A stretch of DNA of 47,059 nt from Rickettsiales bacterium (GTDB lineage: Bacteria; Pseudomonadota; Alphaproteobacteria; Rickettsiales; JALZUV01). The DNA is taken from assembly GCA_029252805.1 (NCBI GenBank), contig JAQXAR010000048.1, positions 1-47,059 on the forward strand, written 5' to 3'. Both the position numbers and the translations under genes were made by a program. Below are positions 8,249 to 17,870 of this stretch, piece after piece (within the stretch, counting starts at the first letter, position 1; every line of letters begins with the position of its first letter). The notes below the pieces were generated by a model. That model saw nothing but the letters and a program-made list of their open reading frames with translations. It made no database searches and was not told the origin of the DNA.

Positions 8249-10429
8249 ATGTTTAAAGTTACGAAAAAAGAAATTCAATGGGGTGGACGTACCCTAACAA
8301 TGGAAACCGGAAAAATTGCACGCCAAGCTGGTGGTGCTGTTAAGATTTCCTACGGTGACACGGTACTCTTATGTACGGCAGTGGCACAGAAAACTCCTAA
8401 GACTGGGATCGATTTTTTCCCGCTCACGGTAAATTACGTTGAGAAAACCTATGCTGCTGGTAAAATTCCAGGTGGCTTCTTCAAACGTGAAGGTCGTCCT
8501 TCAGAAAAAGAAACTCTGACGAGCCGTTTGATTGATCGTCCGATTCGCCCGCTATTCCCAGCTGGCTTCTATAACGAGACTCAAGTGATTTGTACGCTTA
8601 TCTCGCATGACCTTGAAAATGATCCAGATATCGTAGCGCTCGTGGGTGCCTCAGCGGCTTTGACGATCTCAGGTGTTCCGTTCATGGGCCCAATCGGTGG
8701 CGCGCGTGTGGGTTACATTGATGGTGATTATGTGATCAACCCGACTTTCTCTGAAATGGAAGATTCTGACTTGGATCTTATCGTATCAGCGACAAAAGAT
8801 TCAGTGATGATGGTTGAGTCTGAAGCGAAAGAGCTTTCTGAAGAAGTTATGCTTGGCGCGGTTAAATTTGGTCATGATGAAATGCAGCCAGTTATCGATA
8901 TGATTATCGAATTGGCTGAAGAATGTGCGAAAGAGCCATGGGTGATTGAGAAGAAAGAACTCGATTCTAAACTTCAAGATGGCATCCGCAAGCTTGCTGC
9001 TGATAAATTCAGCGAAGCTTATGGCCTAACGGATAAGCAAGAGCGTAGTACGCGTCTTGCAGAAATCCGCGACGAAGTTAAAGCTGAATTCGTAACCGAA
9101 GAAAACGCCGGTGATTCAGTCGCTATCGGAAAATTCGTGAAATCTTTAGAGAGCGACGTGGTACGTGGCGATCTTATCAAAACGAAGAAACGTATTGATG
9201 GACGTGGCCCTGCTGATGTTCGGGATATCGCTTCAGAAGTTGATTTGCTTCCGAAAACTCACGGTTCAGCATTGTTCACACGTGGCGAGACTCAAGCGCT
9301 TGTTACGGCAACGCTTGGTACGGGCCAAGATGAGCAACTGGTTGATTCAGTTGAAGGTGAATATCGTCAGAACTTCATGCTTCACTATAACTTCCCTCCA
9401 TTCTCAGTGGGCGAGGCGGGCTTCTTGAAGTCTCCTGGTCGTCGTGAAATTGGTCATGGTAAGCTAGCATTCCGTGCGATTAACCCAATGATGCCTTCTA
9501 AGGATGAATTCCCTTACACGGTTCGTATGGTGTCTGAGATCACAGAATCTAACGGTTCCTCTTCGATGGCGACTGTTTGTGGTACGTCTCTGGCAATGAT
9601 GGATGCGGGTGTTCCTTTGAAAGCTCCTGTTGCGGGTATCGCAATGGGCTTGGTTAAAGAAGGTGACGATTTCGTGGTCCTTTCTGATATCCTCGGCGAT
9701 GAAGATCACCTCGGTGATATGGACTTTAAAGTTGCAGGTACCAATGATGGTGTAACTGCACTTCAAATGGACATTAAAGTAGCCGGTATCACGCAAGAGA
9801 TCATGCAAATCGCATTGGATCAAGCAGGTGAAGGTCGTAAATACATCCTTGCTGAAATGAGCAAAGCGATGACGACTGCACGTGACGAAGTGAACGGCAA
9901 TGCGCCACGCATCACGACAATCAAGATCGATCCTGAGAAGATTCGTGAAGTGATTGGTACAGGCGGTAAAGTGATTCGCGAAATCACTGAAACCACGGGT
10001 GCTAAAATCGATATCGAAGAAGATGGTACGATTCGCGTTGCTGCGGTTGATGGTGATGCAGGCCAAGCGGCTGTTGATTGGATTAACGGTATTGTACAAG
10101 AGCCAGAAGCAGGCGAAATCTATACGGGTAAAGTGGTTCGGATCGTAGATTTCGGTGCATTCGTAAACTTCATGGGCAGCAAAGACGGTCTGGTTCACAT
10201 CAGTGAAATCAATGATGATCGTGTTGAAAGCGTTGCTGACGTTATCTCAGAAGGCGATGAAGTGAAAGTTAAGTGCATCGAGATTGATGGTCGCGGTAAG
10301 GTTCGCCTTTCTATGCGTCTCGTAGATCAAGAGTCTGGCGCTGACCTTTCTGACGAAAAAGAGCCGCCTAAAGCTGCACCTTCAGGTAAGCGTGATAGTG
10401 GGCCTCGCCGTCGCAAAGAAGCAAGCTAA
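8249..10429 (+). CDS. pnp: Polyribonucleotide nucleotidyltransferase (PNPase)
   Basis: 726 residues. PNPase is a 3'-5' phosphorolytic exoribonuclease, trimeric, and part of RNA turnover. Two RNase PH domains are visible (about 1-140 and 315-545; [15 protein letters not shown] and [10 protein letters not shown] are in the second). A KH domain follows (about 550-615, with [15 protein letters not shown]), then an S1 domain (about 620-690, with [15 protein letters not shown]). The C-terminus is a short basic tail. The ATG at 8249 has AAAGAGAG upstream. Downstream are a large hairpin and a terminator. Confidence 0.98.
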   Translation: MFKVTKKEIQWGGRTLTMETGKIARQAGGAVKISYGDTVLLCTAVAQKTPKTGIDFFPLTVNYVEKTYAAGKIPGGFFKREGRPSEKETLTSRLIDRPIRPLFPAGFYNETQVICTLISHDLENDPDIVALVGASAALTISGVPFMGPIGGARVGYIDGDYVINPTFSEMEDSDLDLIVSATKDSVMMVESEAKELSEEVMLGAVKFGHDEMQPVIDMIIELAEECAKEPWVIEKKELDSKLQDGIRKLAADKFSEAYGLTDKQERSTRLAEIRDEVKAEFVTEENAGDSVAIGKFVKSLESDVVRGDLIKTKKRIDGRGPADVRDIASEVDLLPKTHGSALFTRGETQALVTATLGTGQDEQLVDSVEGEYRQNFMLHYNFPPFSVGEAGFLKSPGRREIGHGKLAFRAINPMMPSKDEFPYTVRMVSEITESNGSSSMATVCGTSLAMMDAGVPLKAPVAGIAMGLVKEGDDFVVLSDILGDEDHLGDMDFKVAGTNDGVTALQMDIKVAGITQEIMQIALDQAGEGRKYILAEMSKAMTTARDEVNGNAPRITTIKIDPEKIREVIGTGGKVIREITETTGAKIDIEEDGTIRVAAVDGDAGQAAVDWINGIVQEPEAGEIYTGKVVRIVDFGAFVNFMGSKDGLVHISEINDDRVESVADVISEGDEVKVKCIEIDGRGKVRLSMRLVDQESGADLSDEKEPPKAAPSGKRDSGPRRRKEAS

Positions 10430-10444
10430 TACGCTTTATCATGT

Positions 10445-10476
10445 CACGGCTAGGCTGACTTTGTTGCCTAGCCGTG
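10445..10476 (+). other. Perfect 11-bp stem-loop after pnp
   Basis: CACGGCTAGGC and GCCTAGCCGTG pair perfectly across a 10-nt loop, 15 nt after the pnp stop. There is no T-run, so it is more likely a 3' stabiliser or processing site than a terminator. The true terminator follows at 10512. Confidence 0.7.
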
Positions 10477-10511
10477 AATGAAAATAATGCAGTAAGCGTT
10501 ACAGAAATTTG

Positions 10512-10547
10512 ACAAAACCGGGCTAAATGCTCGGTTTTGTTTTTTTT
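10512..10547 (+). terminator. Intrinsic terminator of the rimP-pnp operon
   Basis: ACAAAACCG pairs with CGGTTTTGT, with an additional GC/GC inner pair and a TAAAT loop, followed by a run of T. Confidence 0.9.
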
Positions 10548-10573
10548 GAGAGAATTTCATGTTATGCTAATGG

Positions 10574-11206
10574 ATGAATAATTTTATCAAGAAGTTTCGA
10601 AAAAATAAAGACGGTTCTGTTCTGATTGAAATGGCATTTATCTTGCCGATGTTTCTTTTTCTTACATTAGCGATCTTCGAATTTGCAATTATCTTTTTTT
10701 ATAGCTTCGTGCTGGAAAGCGCGATGTATAATGTGACTCGCTTTGCAAAAATTCAACCTAATCCTACAGTGGTAGAGCAACAAGTGCGCGATCTGATCGG
10801 TCAAAAGTCGCTTGGGTTAATGGATCCAAATAAAGTGATTATCACGACGGCGTTGAATGTTGATTTTGAAGATGATTGGGAAAATGCAGAACCCGAAAAA
10901 TGCGTCGACCCTACAAATAGCAATGCTGTGATTCCAGGCTCTACTTGCGCCAACACCAATGAATGTAATGGGTTTTGGTTGGATGTTAAATACCCAAGCG
11001 AGTGTAATATCGGCCCACCACCTCTGCAATTAGGTGCTCCCGGAGATATCATTTCCTATGTGGCTTTTTACAAGAAACCTTTATTTACTCCAGGTTTAGG
11101 TTTGTTCATTCTTCAAGATGCTGGAAGCTTCTTAAACTCTAGTTCAAGTGCTGGAGAATCTTGGCATCTAATTTCATCTGCCACAGTCACTCGTAACGAA
11201 CCATAG
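10574..11206 (+). CDS. TadE-like pseudopilin protein
   Basis: 210 residues. The N-terminus DGSVLIEMAFILPMFLFLTLAIF is a short charged leader followed by Glu and one hydrophobic helix (about residues 17-42), the mark of TadE/TadF-type pseudopilins (Pfam TadE). These are cut by a prepilin peptidase and serve Flp-type pili. The rest is a periplasmic domain with several Cys (in CVDPTNS, CANTNEC, PSECN) that could form disulphides. The start ATG has no clear Shine-Dalgarno. The next gene, 11 nt downstream, is a second TadE-like protein. No other tad genes lie in the window. Confidence 0.8.
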   Translation: MNNFIKKFRKNKDGSVLIEMAFILPMFLFLTLAIFEFAIIFFYSFVLESAMYNVTRFAKIQPNPTVVEQQVRDLIGQKSLGLMDPNKVIITTALNVDFEDDWENAEPEKCVDPTNSNAVIPGSTCANTNECNGFWLDVKYPSECNIGPPPLQLGAPGDIISYVAFYKKPLFTPGLGLFILQDAGSFLNSSSSAGESWHLISSATVTRNEP

Positions 11207-11217
11207 AAGGCCGATAA

Positions 11218-11928
11218 ATGAAAAAAATGAGTCATTTCTTCAAAGATAATCAAGGGGTTGTGCTGATAGAATTTGCATTCATTTTGCCAATTCTCTTGTT
11301 GCTAACCTTTCCGATGATTGATTATGCACGTTATGTGTTATTGCAGCAAAAAATTATCAAAGTGGCCTATGTATTGGGAGATTCAATCACCATTTCCAAT
11401 CCAATCGATGTGGCTACAACTGCTGTAGATGTTGCTGCCGACCCAACCTATTTTCAGCAGCTTCTTTTAGATGATCCGAATGGCCCTGACCTTATCGATA
11501 CGCTTCCTCAATTAATGCTTCCATTCCGTGAAGCGCCGAATGAGAACCTGTGGCAAGTAGTTATTAGTTATGTATATAAGCCAGATCCGGGGACTCCACC
11601 GCAATTAATGTGGCAGTATGATGAGGATAGCCGTAGCTTTACTGCTGGTTCGCGGGTTTCAAATATAGGAATTGTTTCAGGGTTTACGAGCCCTATCGAT
11701 GCAACGCTTCCGACCGAGCTTATTAATACAATGGCATCTACAGAAGGATTAATTGTCGTTGAAGTAACGGGACGTCATAACCCCATCAGCCCTGTTATGG
11801 GTGCTTTAGGTATTCCGTTCGTAAGTGCTGAGGACCTTCAATATACGTCTTACATGCGGACTCGTTATGGTGATTTACAGTATATGTGGGCTAATAACTG
11901 CCCACCAACCAGTACGGTTTGCCCTTAA
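11218..11928 (+). CDS. TadE-like pseudopilin protein, second copy
   Basis: 236 residues, start ATG with AAGG upstream, 11 nt after the previous TadE-like gene, so the two are probably one transcript. The N-terminus NQGVVLIEFAFILPILLLLTF has the same Glu-plus-hydrophobic-helix plan as its neighbour, while the periplasmic part is only loosely similar, as expected for a TadE/TadF pair. The C-terminus has two Cys (NNCPPTSTVCP) that could form a disulphide. Likely a minor pseudopilin or secretion component. A bidirectional terminator follows. Confidence 0.78.
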   Translation: MKKMSHFFKDNQGVVLIEFAFILPILLLLTFPMIDYARYVLLQQKIIKVAYVLGDSITISNPIDVATTAVDVAADPTYFQQLLLDDPNGPDLIDTLPQLMLPFREAPNENLWQVVISYVYKPDPGTPPQLMWQYDEDSRSFTAGSRVSNIGIVSGFTSPIDATLPTELINTMASTEGLIVVEVTGRHNPISPVMGALGIPFVSAEDLQYTSYMRTRYGDLQYMWANNCPPTSTVCP

Positions 11929-11957
11929 GCAAAGAATCTTTCAATAATTGTAGAGAT

Positions 11958-11990
11958 AAAAAAAGCCGCCCGGTAAGGAGCGGCTTTTTT
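11958..11990. terminator. Bidirectional terminator between the TadE pair and carD
   Basis: AAAAAAGCCGC pairs with GCGGCTTTTTT across a 10-nt loop. A-runs and T-runs on both sides let it work for both convergent genes. Confidence 0.9.
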
Positions 11991-12010
11991 GTGTTTAGAA
12001 GTCTATCAGC

Positions 12011-12547
12011 TTATGCAGCAGCAACTTGCTTCTTCAGTACATCGAGCAACTTATCAGTCGCTTTAGTGATGTCTGTTTGTTCAGCAGCGGCGAGTTCGCC
12101 CACAATACGGCTGAAGGCTGATTCATAAATCATACGCTCTGAGTATGAACGTTCTGATTGATCAACATTCTTGTGCAAGTCACGAACCACTTCAGCAACA
12201 GAGATTAGGCTGCCAGAATTGATCTTTGACTCATATTCTTGCGCACGACGGCTCCACATGCCACGGCTTGTTTTTGCGCGGCCTTGTAGGGTACGGAATG
12301 CTTTTTCGATTTGTGTCATGTTACTAATGCCACGTAGGCCAGCAGTATGTGCGCGGGCTACAGGGACACGTAGTGTCATTTTGTCTTTTTCGAACGAGAT
12401 GACAAAAAGTCTGAGCGTCATGCCGCTAACTTCTTGGGTATCTTCACCCATAATTTTGCCAACACCGTGAGTTGGGTATACGACATAGTCACCAATATTG
12501 AATTCAGTTGCTGTTTTTTTAGCAGGTGAAGTGGTTTTCTTCGTCAT
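12011..12547 (-). CDS. carD: CarD-family RNA polymerase-binding regulator
   Basis: 178 residues. CarD/CdnL proteins bind the RNA polymerase beta subunit through an N-terminal Tudor-like domain and stabilise open promoter complexes. The domain is clear at about residues 15-70 (FNIGDYVVYPTHGVGKI, then LRLFVISFEKDKMTLRVPV). The C-terminal part is helical and binds DNA, with the RGMWSRRAQEYESKI segment typical of the family. It lies next to the ferredoxin gene fdxA, a pairing common in alphaproteobacteria. Upstream is a candidate -10 box. Confidence 0.93.
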   Translation of the reverse strand: MTKKTTSPAKKTATEFNIGDYVVYPTHGVGKIMGEDTQEVSGMTLRLFVISFEKDKMTLRVPVARAHTAGLRGISNMTQIEKAFRTLQGRAKTSRGMWSRRAQEYESKINSGSLISVAEVVRDLHKNVDQSERSYSERMIYESAFSRIVGELAAAEQTDITKATDKLLDVLKKQVAAA

Positions 12548-12592
12548 GTGGTTACACTCTCTCTTAGGGGCCTAGAAGGCCTGATTATTATC

Positions 12593-12598
12593 ATTATA
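12593..12598 (-). promoter_or_regulatory. Candidate -10 box of carD
   Basis: TATAAT on the minus strand lies 45 nt before the carD ATG. A matching -35 is weak (TTCCGA, 16 nt further upstream). Between it and the gene is a small GGCC/GGCC inverted repeat. Confidence 0.4.
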
Positions 12599-12736
12599 TA
12601 CGAGGGGTTATTTATCGGAATACACGTGGGAACTGTTGCCCTAACCCGACTACCCTGCCAATAGTATAGCAAAAAATGGCGATAAATTCACTAAATATTT
12701 ACACTTTTAGCGTAATAGTGCAGTCGAGATTAAGAA

Positions 12737-13072
12737 TTAAGCGTCGCCGGAGCCGGCTTTCTCACTGAAAAAGCTCATTTTATCGGGTATTCCATCAAAT
12801 TCCTTCGCTTCAGGTAATTCGTCTTTTTTCTGAGTAATATTAGGCCAAACCTCTGAAAATTTACGATTATGTTCCACCCAATCTATATTTTCTTCGGATT
12901 CAGGGTGGATTGCTTCAGCAGGGCATTCGGGTTCGCAAACGCCGCAATCGATACATTCATCTGGATTGATGACGAGCATGTTTTCGCCCTCATAAAAACA
13001 GTCTACGGGGCAGACTTCAACACAGTCTGTGTATTTGCAGCGAATGCAGTTATCGTCAACGATGAATGTCAT
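12737..13072 (-). CDS. fdxA: 7Fe ferredoxin (3Fe-4S / 4Fe-4S), FdxA type
   Basis: 111 residues. An electron carrier of the FdxA type with one 3Fe-4S and one 4Fe-4S cluster. The first cluster region is [18 protein letters not shown] and the second is [16 protein letters not shown], both within the first 55 residues. The C-terminal half, without Cys, is the usual extension ([19 protein letters not shown]). Acts in the cytoplasm; the partner is not evident here. It is followed downstream by carD with 189 nt between, and preceded by the frameshifted secreted gene. Confidence 0.95.
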   Translation of the reverse strand: MTFIVDDNCIRCKYTDCVEVCPVDCFYEGENMLVINPDECIDCGVCEPECPAEAIHPESEENIDWVEHNRKFSEVWPNITQKKDELPEAKEFDGIPDKMSFFSEKAGSGDA

Positions 13073-13110
13073 GCGCCTGCTATAACTATAGCTGAGGCTG
13101 AAATCAAGTA

Positions 13111-13525
13111 TTAGCGACAGATTGGGCGCGGAATTCGACCCGCAAGGACGGTATTGATATCCGATTGGTGTTTTTTTAGGGCATGACTGACAGACGGTTG
13201 ATCTAAAATCGGCTTTAATTGCTGGAAGCAGATAATGGCAGCTTTGGTTTCAGCCTGTGCGGCATAATATTGCACTGCCTTATAGGCGCTCGCCTCATTT
13301 TTATTGCGACAATAGCCTTCAACTCGTTGGATGGCATTGAGTAATTTAGGTTCTAATCTATCCATCGTCGATTGATCTAGGTACTGAGTCATGCAGCCTT
13401 TTAGGGCCGATACGGCTAGCTGGATCGCGATAGGTTGCGTGGACACATCCGGTATTCTCTTCGTGCCTTGTGCAAGGGCAGGGGAGGAGCGTTGCCGTTA
13501 AAAATAGGAGAGTCATAAGTTTCAT
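13111..13525 (-). pseudogene. Secreted hypothetical protein, split by a one-base frameshift
   Basis: Two overlapping frames together would make one exported protein. Starting at the ATG at 13525, the first frame gives a signal-peptide-like MKLMTLLFLTATLLP and then runs into unrelated sequence. The second frame continues as PALAQGTKRIPDVSTQP and on to the stop near 13111. Removing one base from the C run on the minus strand (13481-13484) would join them into a classic signal peptide ending in ALA-Q. The mature part, about 110 residues, has several Cys (KGCMTQ, EGYCRNK, AIICFQ, RPICR) and matches no family I know. Either a recent pseudogene or a sequencing error. If translated alone, the second frame could start at a GTG at 13446. 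Confidence 0.65.
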
Positions 13526-13565
13526 GAATCTACTATAGCAAATAAAGATGAACGCTTCATGACAA

Positions 13566-13590
13566 AAGAAAAGCCGCTCAAAGGCGACTT
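13566..13590 (-). terminator. Intrinsic terminator of the OmpA-like gene
   Basis: On the minus strand AAGTCGC pairs with GCGGCTT (one G-T pair), followed by TTCTTTTG. It lies 24 nt past the porin stop. Confidence 0.75.
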
Positions 13591-13614
13591 CTCTTATTAT
13601 ATTGGTAGGTAGGC

Positions 13615-14700
13615 TTACGGGTTAATAATGTAAGTCACTTCAACGCGGCGGTTTTGTGGTTCTTTAACGCCATCTGCTGTCGGTACAAGAAGGTCAGTCT
13701 CACCGCGAGCAATGGTATCCATCGCATTCGCGTTTACACCCATGTTAGAGAGTGCATGTTCAACTGAGCTAGCACGACGTTGTGAAAGTCCCATATTATA
13801 GTCATCGCCACCCGAAGCGTCGGCATGACCAACAACCTGGATAGAAACAGCATTACCTGCGCGAGAATCCTCTGCTGCTTGTGCTAGAATGGCACGAGCA
13901 TCACCTGTGACACGCGTATCATCAAGATCGAAGAAGATAATGTATGTACGAGAGATAGGAGCAGCCAATGACTCCGGTGCCGAAGCAAAGCCACTATCAG
14001 CAACCATGACGGGATCGTAAGCCGAGTCAACCATATCGCTTGGACGAGGTGCTCGCGCATGCGCTGGCATATCGCCTGAAAGGTTAACTCTCAAACCCAG
14101 CATGATGTTGCTGCTATCATAGTCCGCATCCACTTTGATATTGCTCTCCGTTGAGAAGTTAGGATCAGCGGCGTGAAAATATTGGTAGTTCATGTAAAGA
14201 TCGGCCTTGTCGCTCAAGGCATAACTGATGCCTGCGATACCTTGGAAGGCAGGAGTAAAGTCTGAATCGTCGACGCGTGTGCCGCTAAGAAGGCCTGCTT
14301 TATCGTGACGAACCAATGCACCACCAGCACCGACACCAATATAAGTGTCAATATTGCTATCGGTCAATTCAAGATCGAATAGTAAGTTAACCATTGCGCT
14401 GTAAACTTCTGTATCGCCTTCTGCGTCAACATTGGCAATTTGATCTACCTTATTAGCACGGTAACCAAGTTCGATTTCATTACGGAAGCCGTTGTCATAT
14501 TTATAACCGAGTGTACCGGCGCCAACAAAGCCTGCATCATGTTCAAACTCGCTATCGAAGCCATTTCCATTAATGTCATCGCCATGAATGATATTGGCAC
14601 CACCTCCAACACCAATATAGAAACCTTCGCTTTGAGCAAGGGCTGGGCTGGCAAAGAGAGTGAGTACGGATGCAGATGCAAGGAGTAATTTACGGTTCAT
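13615..14700 (-). CDS. OmpA-family outer-membrane porin with peptidoglycan-binding domain
   Basis: 361 residues. The signal peptide is MNRKLLLASASVLTLFASPALA, cleaved before QSEG. Residues about 25-210 form an OMP beta-barrel (FYIGVGGGANI at the start; final strand SSNIMLGLRVNLS). A linker rich in Ala and Pro follows, then a C-terminal OmpA domain (about 245-361) with GHADASGGDDYNMGLSQRRA, the region that binds diaminopimelate in peptidoglycan. It anchors the outer membrane to the wall. The ATG at 14700 is chosen because the signal peptide starts there; an upstream in-frame ATG at 14760 adds 20 residues with no signal character. Confidence 0.9.
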   Translation of the reverse strand: MNRKLLLASASVLTLFASPALAQSEGFYIGVGGGANIIHGDDINGNGFDSEFEHDAGFVGAGTLGYKYDNGFRNEIELGYRANKVDQIANVDAEGDTEVYSAMVNLLFDLELTDSNIDTYIGVGAGGALVRHDKAGLLSGTRVDDSDFTPAFQGIAGISYALSDKADLYMNYQYFHAADPNFSTESNIKVDADYDSSNIMLGLRVNLSGDMPAHARAPRPSDMVDSAYDPVMVADSGFASAPESLAAPISRTYIIFFDLDDTRVTGDARAILAQAAEDSRAGNAVSIQVVGHADASGGDDYNMGLSQRRASSVEHALSNMGVNANAMDTIARGETDLLVPTADGVKEPQNRRVEVTYIINP

Positions 14701-14826
14701 GGTTTTCCCAATAACGTTGTTATTTTTATTAAACTTATTCAAGGCAAGGTTTAGAGGCAATTGCGAACCATCTCAACCCGTAATACGTACTAGCCTTTAT
14801 AAAAAATGCGTTGCGCTTATGCACCA

Positions 14827-15354
14827 TTAATTGAGGGGAGCAAGAATCATCACAGCCTGACGGCCTTCCATCTTAGGAAGAGTCTCAACGCGTGCGACTT
14901 CTTTGGTCTCTTCTTTCACGCGGTTCAAAACATCCATCCCTAAGTGCTGATGTGCCATTTCACGTCCACGGAAGCGGAGTGTCACTTTGACTTTGTCACC
15001 ATTATCGAGGAATTTATGCATTTGTTTCATCTTGGTGCCAAAATCATGGTCATCAATACTAGGTCGCACTTTGATCTCTTTAAGCTGAACGGTCTTTTGT
15101 TTCTTACGCGCTTCAGCGGCTTTCTTCTGCGCTTCGTACTTATACTTACCGTAATCAAGGACCTTACATACAGGAGGTTCCGCATTAGGGGAAACTTCGA
15201 CAAGATCTAGACCCGCTTCACGTGCGTGTTTAAGCGCATCTTCGATAGGCACAACGCCCACCATTTCACCTGAAGCACCAACGAGGCGTACTTTCTCTGA
15301 TGAGATTTTTCCGTTTACCCGTGGGCCGTGATCTTTTTTGCTGTTATATGCCAT
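14827..15354 (-). CDS. infC: Translation initiation factor IF-3
   Basis: 175 residues. IF-3 prevents premature subunit joining and checks the start codon. The N-terminal domain (about 10-80) has [20 protein letters not shown] and [15 protein letters not shown], and the C-terminal domain (about 85-175) has [19 protein letters not shown]. The start here is ATG with AAGGA 7 nt upstream, whereas E. coli infC uses AUU for autoregulation. It lies 48 nt downstream of thrS, as in the thrS-infC operon of many bacteria, but rpmI and rplT do not follow; the next gene is a porin. Confidence 0.96.
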   Translation of the reverse strand: MAYNSKKDHGPRVNGKISSEKVRLVGASGEMVGVVPIEDALKHAREAGLDLVEVSPNAEPPVCKVLDYGKYKYEAQKKAAEARKKQKTVQLKEIKVRPSIDDHDFGTKMKQMHKFLDNGDKVKVTLRFRGREMAHQHLGMDVLNRVKEETKEVARVETLPKMEGRQAVMILAPLN

Positions 15355-15402
15355 GTATTTCCTTGTAGCAGTTAATCGTTAAATAATCCTTTAGAGGATT
15401 CG

Positions 15403-17382
15403 TTAGTTATGGGAAGGCGGTTTTGCCTCTCCGGTAAATTTTCCGATCGCGTCATCGAGTGACATAACCTTTTGTCCTTGTTGGCCGAGGGTGCGGATAG
15501 AGACGGATTTTTCGTCCTTCTCACGATTGCCGACCGCAATGATATACGGAATCTTCTGATTTGAATATTCACGTACCTTATAGTTAATCTTTTCGCTCGT
15601 CAGGTCCGCTTGCGTGCTAATACCAACCGCGTTTAGCTTGTCCGTTACTTCCTGCGCGTAATCATCGACTTCATTGGTGATAGGGGCGACGATGACTTGT
15701 GTTGGCGCGAGCCAGAAGGGGAACTTGCCCGAATATTCTTCGATCAAAATACCGATGAAGCGCTCTAATGAGCCAAGAATCGCGCGGTGAAGCATCACAG
15801 GGCGATGTTTATCATTATCTTTGCCCACATAATTGGCGTCTAAGCGTTCAGGGAGGACGAAATCGACTTGAAGCGTGCCACATTGCCAATCACGGCCAAT
15901 TGCATCACGTAGAACAAATTCTAGCTTGGGGCCGTAGAACGCGCCTTCGCCGGGATTTAGTGTGTAGTCAAGACCAGTTGCTTCGACGGCATCGCGCAAG
16001 CTGCTCTCGGCTTTATCCCAGACATCATCTGATCCTGCGCGCGTTTCTGGACGGTCAGAGAATTTCACCATGACTTCTTCAAAGCCAAAATCTTTATAGA
16101 CGGACTTTAGCAAGTTGCAGAAAGATATAGTCTCTTCGGTAATCTGATCTTCGGTACAGAAGATATGTGCATCATCTTGCGTAAAGCCGCGAACACGCAT
16201 CAGGCCGTGCAGTGCACCGGAGGGTTCGTTGCGGTGGCAGGTGCCGAACTCTGCCATACGAAGGGGCAGATCGCGGTAGCTTTTGATGCCTTGATTAAAT
16301 ATCTGTACGTGACAGGGGCAGTTCATCGGCTTCATGGCGAGCGTGCGTTCTTCATCCGATTCTGACGTGAACATATTCTCGCGGAATTTATCCCAATGGC
16401 CTGATTCTTCCCATAGACGGCGATCTACTAGCATCGGCGTGTTGACTTCTTGATAGCCTGCGATGCGTAAACGTCCGCGCATGTATTCTTGAATTTTGCG
16501 GTAAACCGTCCAGCCTTTATCATGCCAGAAGGGAATGCCAGTGGCTTCTTCTTGTAAGTGGAAGAGATCTAGCTCTTTACCTAACTTACGGTGATCGCGG
16601 GCATTGGCTTCTTCAAGACGAAGGAGGTATTTCTTTAGATCCTTAGGCGTCGGCCATGCAGTGCCATAGATACGCTGGAGCTGCTTATTCTTGCTATCGC
16701 CGCGCCAGTATGCACCGGCGACTTTGGTTAGTTTATAAGCGGGCGCGATCTTTGTCAGGCTGGTGACATGGGGGCCACGGCATAAATCGATAAACGCATC
16801 GTCGTCATCACCTTGGCGGTAGAGCGAGATTTTCCCCGCTTCGGTCGTATCATCTGCGGCGGCACCTTTGATGAGTTCGGCTTTGTAGCTTTCGCCTCGT
16901 GCTTCGAACATCGCAATGGCTTCTGAACGATCCCACATTTCGCGAGAGACAGGCGCTTGCGTACCAATAATCTCAGCCATTTTGGCTTCAATCTTGGCGA
17001 AATCATCAATGCTGATGCTCTCTTTTAAGTCGACATCGTAATAGAAACCGTCATCAATGGTCGGGCCGATGGCGAGCTTTGCTGCAGGCCAGAGTTGTTT
17101 GATCGCCTTAGCGAGAACTTGCGCGGTCACACTGTGACGCATGATTTCCAGACCTTCTTCATCGCGTAGGGTCAGAAGTTGAATCTTATCGCCATTTTGC
17201 AATGTTGCAGACAGGTCACGTTGCGTGCCGTTGACTTTCATCGCGATAGCGGCTTTCGCCAAGCCCGCGCCAATAGATTCCGCTACTTGCAGCCCAGTAG
17301 GTGCAGTATCAAACTCTTTGTGAGATCCGTCAGGGAGGGTAATGCTAACCATACCAGAAGTATTCTGCGAGAGTGCAGGCAT
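15403..17382 (-). CDS. thrS: Threonyl-tRNA synthetase
   Basis: About 659 residues. It charges tRNA-Thr. Domains in order are TGS ([12 protein letters not shown]), the second N-terminal editing domain, the class II catalytic core, and the anticodon-binding domain (about the last 100 residues, starting [11 protein letters not shown]). The core includes [25 protein letters not shown] with a motif 2 arginine, and [15 protein letters not shown]. In the editing domain the CRGPH part is intact, but the usual HxxxH reads HSVTAQ, so the second His is missing and one residue is inserted. The start at 17382 ([10 protein letters not shown]) is uncertain; Met at 17352 is also possible, and neither has a strong Shine-Dalgarno. 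Confidence 0.95.
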   Translation of the reverse strand: MPALSQNTSGMVSITLPDGSHKEFDTAPTGLQVAESIGAGLAKAAIAMKVNGTQRDLSATLQNGDKIQLLTLRDEEGLEIMRHSVTAQVLAKAIKQLWPAAKLAIGPTIDDGFYYDVDLKESISIDDFAKIEAKMAEIIGTQAPVSREMWDRSEAIAMFEARGESYKAELIKGAAADDTTEAGKISLYRQGDDDDAFIDLCRGPHVTSLTKIAPAYKLTKVAGAYWRGDSKNKQLQRIYGTAWPTPKDLKKYLLRLEEANARDHRKLGKELDLFHLQEEATGIPFWHDKGWTVYRKIQEYMRGRLRIAGYQEVNTPMLVDRRLWEESGHWDKFRENMFTSESDEERTLAMKPMNCPCHVQIFNQGIKSYRDLPLRMAEFGTCHRNEPSGALHGLMRVRGFTQDDAHIFCTEDQITEETISFCNLLKSVYKDFGFEEVMVKFSDRPETRAGSDDVWDKAESSLRDAVEATGLDYTLNPGEGAFYGPKLEFVLRDAIGRDWQCGTLQVDFVLPERLDANYVGKDNDKHRPVMLHRAILGSLERFIGILIEEYSGKFPFWLAPTQVIVAPITNEVDDYAQEVTDKLNAVGISTQADLTSEKINYKVREYSNQKIPYIIAVGNREKDEKSVSIRTLGQQGQKVMSLDDAIGKFTGEAKPPSHN

Positions 17383-17459
17383 TAGGATGTGGTTGCGAAG
17401 CATATTATATTCATGTCTGCAATGTAAAACTGCGGCTTCTAGAGTCAAGCGTTAGTTTA

Positions 17460-17870
17460 ATGCTTCTTGTTAACGAAAGGTTAGAACTTTCCCCTTATGG
17501 TGCCAGTATGAGACCCCTTGTATCGCGTACATTCAAAGCAGGCACTGTCATCTTCCATGAAGGGGATGGACCTGGAGCGGCGTATCTTGTGAAAACAGGA
17601 ACCGCGCGCGTGACCGTAAGCGGTGCACCAGAGGCGCATGAATTGGCCATTGTCGGAGGTAATAGTATCTTCGGTGAGATGTCACTGGTGGATGGATCGC
17701 CACGCTCGGCCACGGTGACCGTGATTGAAGACATGGAATGCTATGTTATCGATAAAAGTCGCTTTAACGAATTGTTCGAGGGCGCGCACCCAATTGCGAA
17801 GACGTTATTTGAGATCCAATGCCAGCGTTTACGTAAATTGACACAAACCTTGAGCAGTACTCAAAGCTAA
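17460..17870 (+). CDS. Single-domain cyclic-nucleotide-binding (Crp-like) protein
   Basis: About 136 residues. The cNMP-binding fold is visible from about residue 20: FKAGTVIFHEGDGPGAAYLVKTG, then GGNSIFGEMSLVDGSPRSATVTV, which carries the phosphate-binding-cassette-like FGEMSLVDGSPRSA. There is no helix-turn-helix after it, so this is not a transcription factor like Crp or Fnr. It may be a lone sensor domain or act through a partner. Whether it binds cAMP or cGMP is not shown. The start is uncertain: ATG at 17460 is taken, with ATG at 17508 as an alternative; no clear Shine-Dalgarno is seen. It ends 4 nt inside the convergent glycosyltransferase. Confidence 0.75.
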   Translation: MLLVNERLELSPYGASMRPLVSRTFKAGTVIFHEGDGPGAAYLVKTGTARVTVSGAPEAHELAIVGGNSIFGEMSLVDGSPRSATVTVIEDMECYVIDKSRFNELFEGAHPIAKTLFEIQCQRLRKLTQTLSSTQS

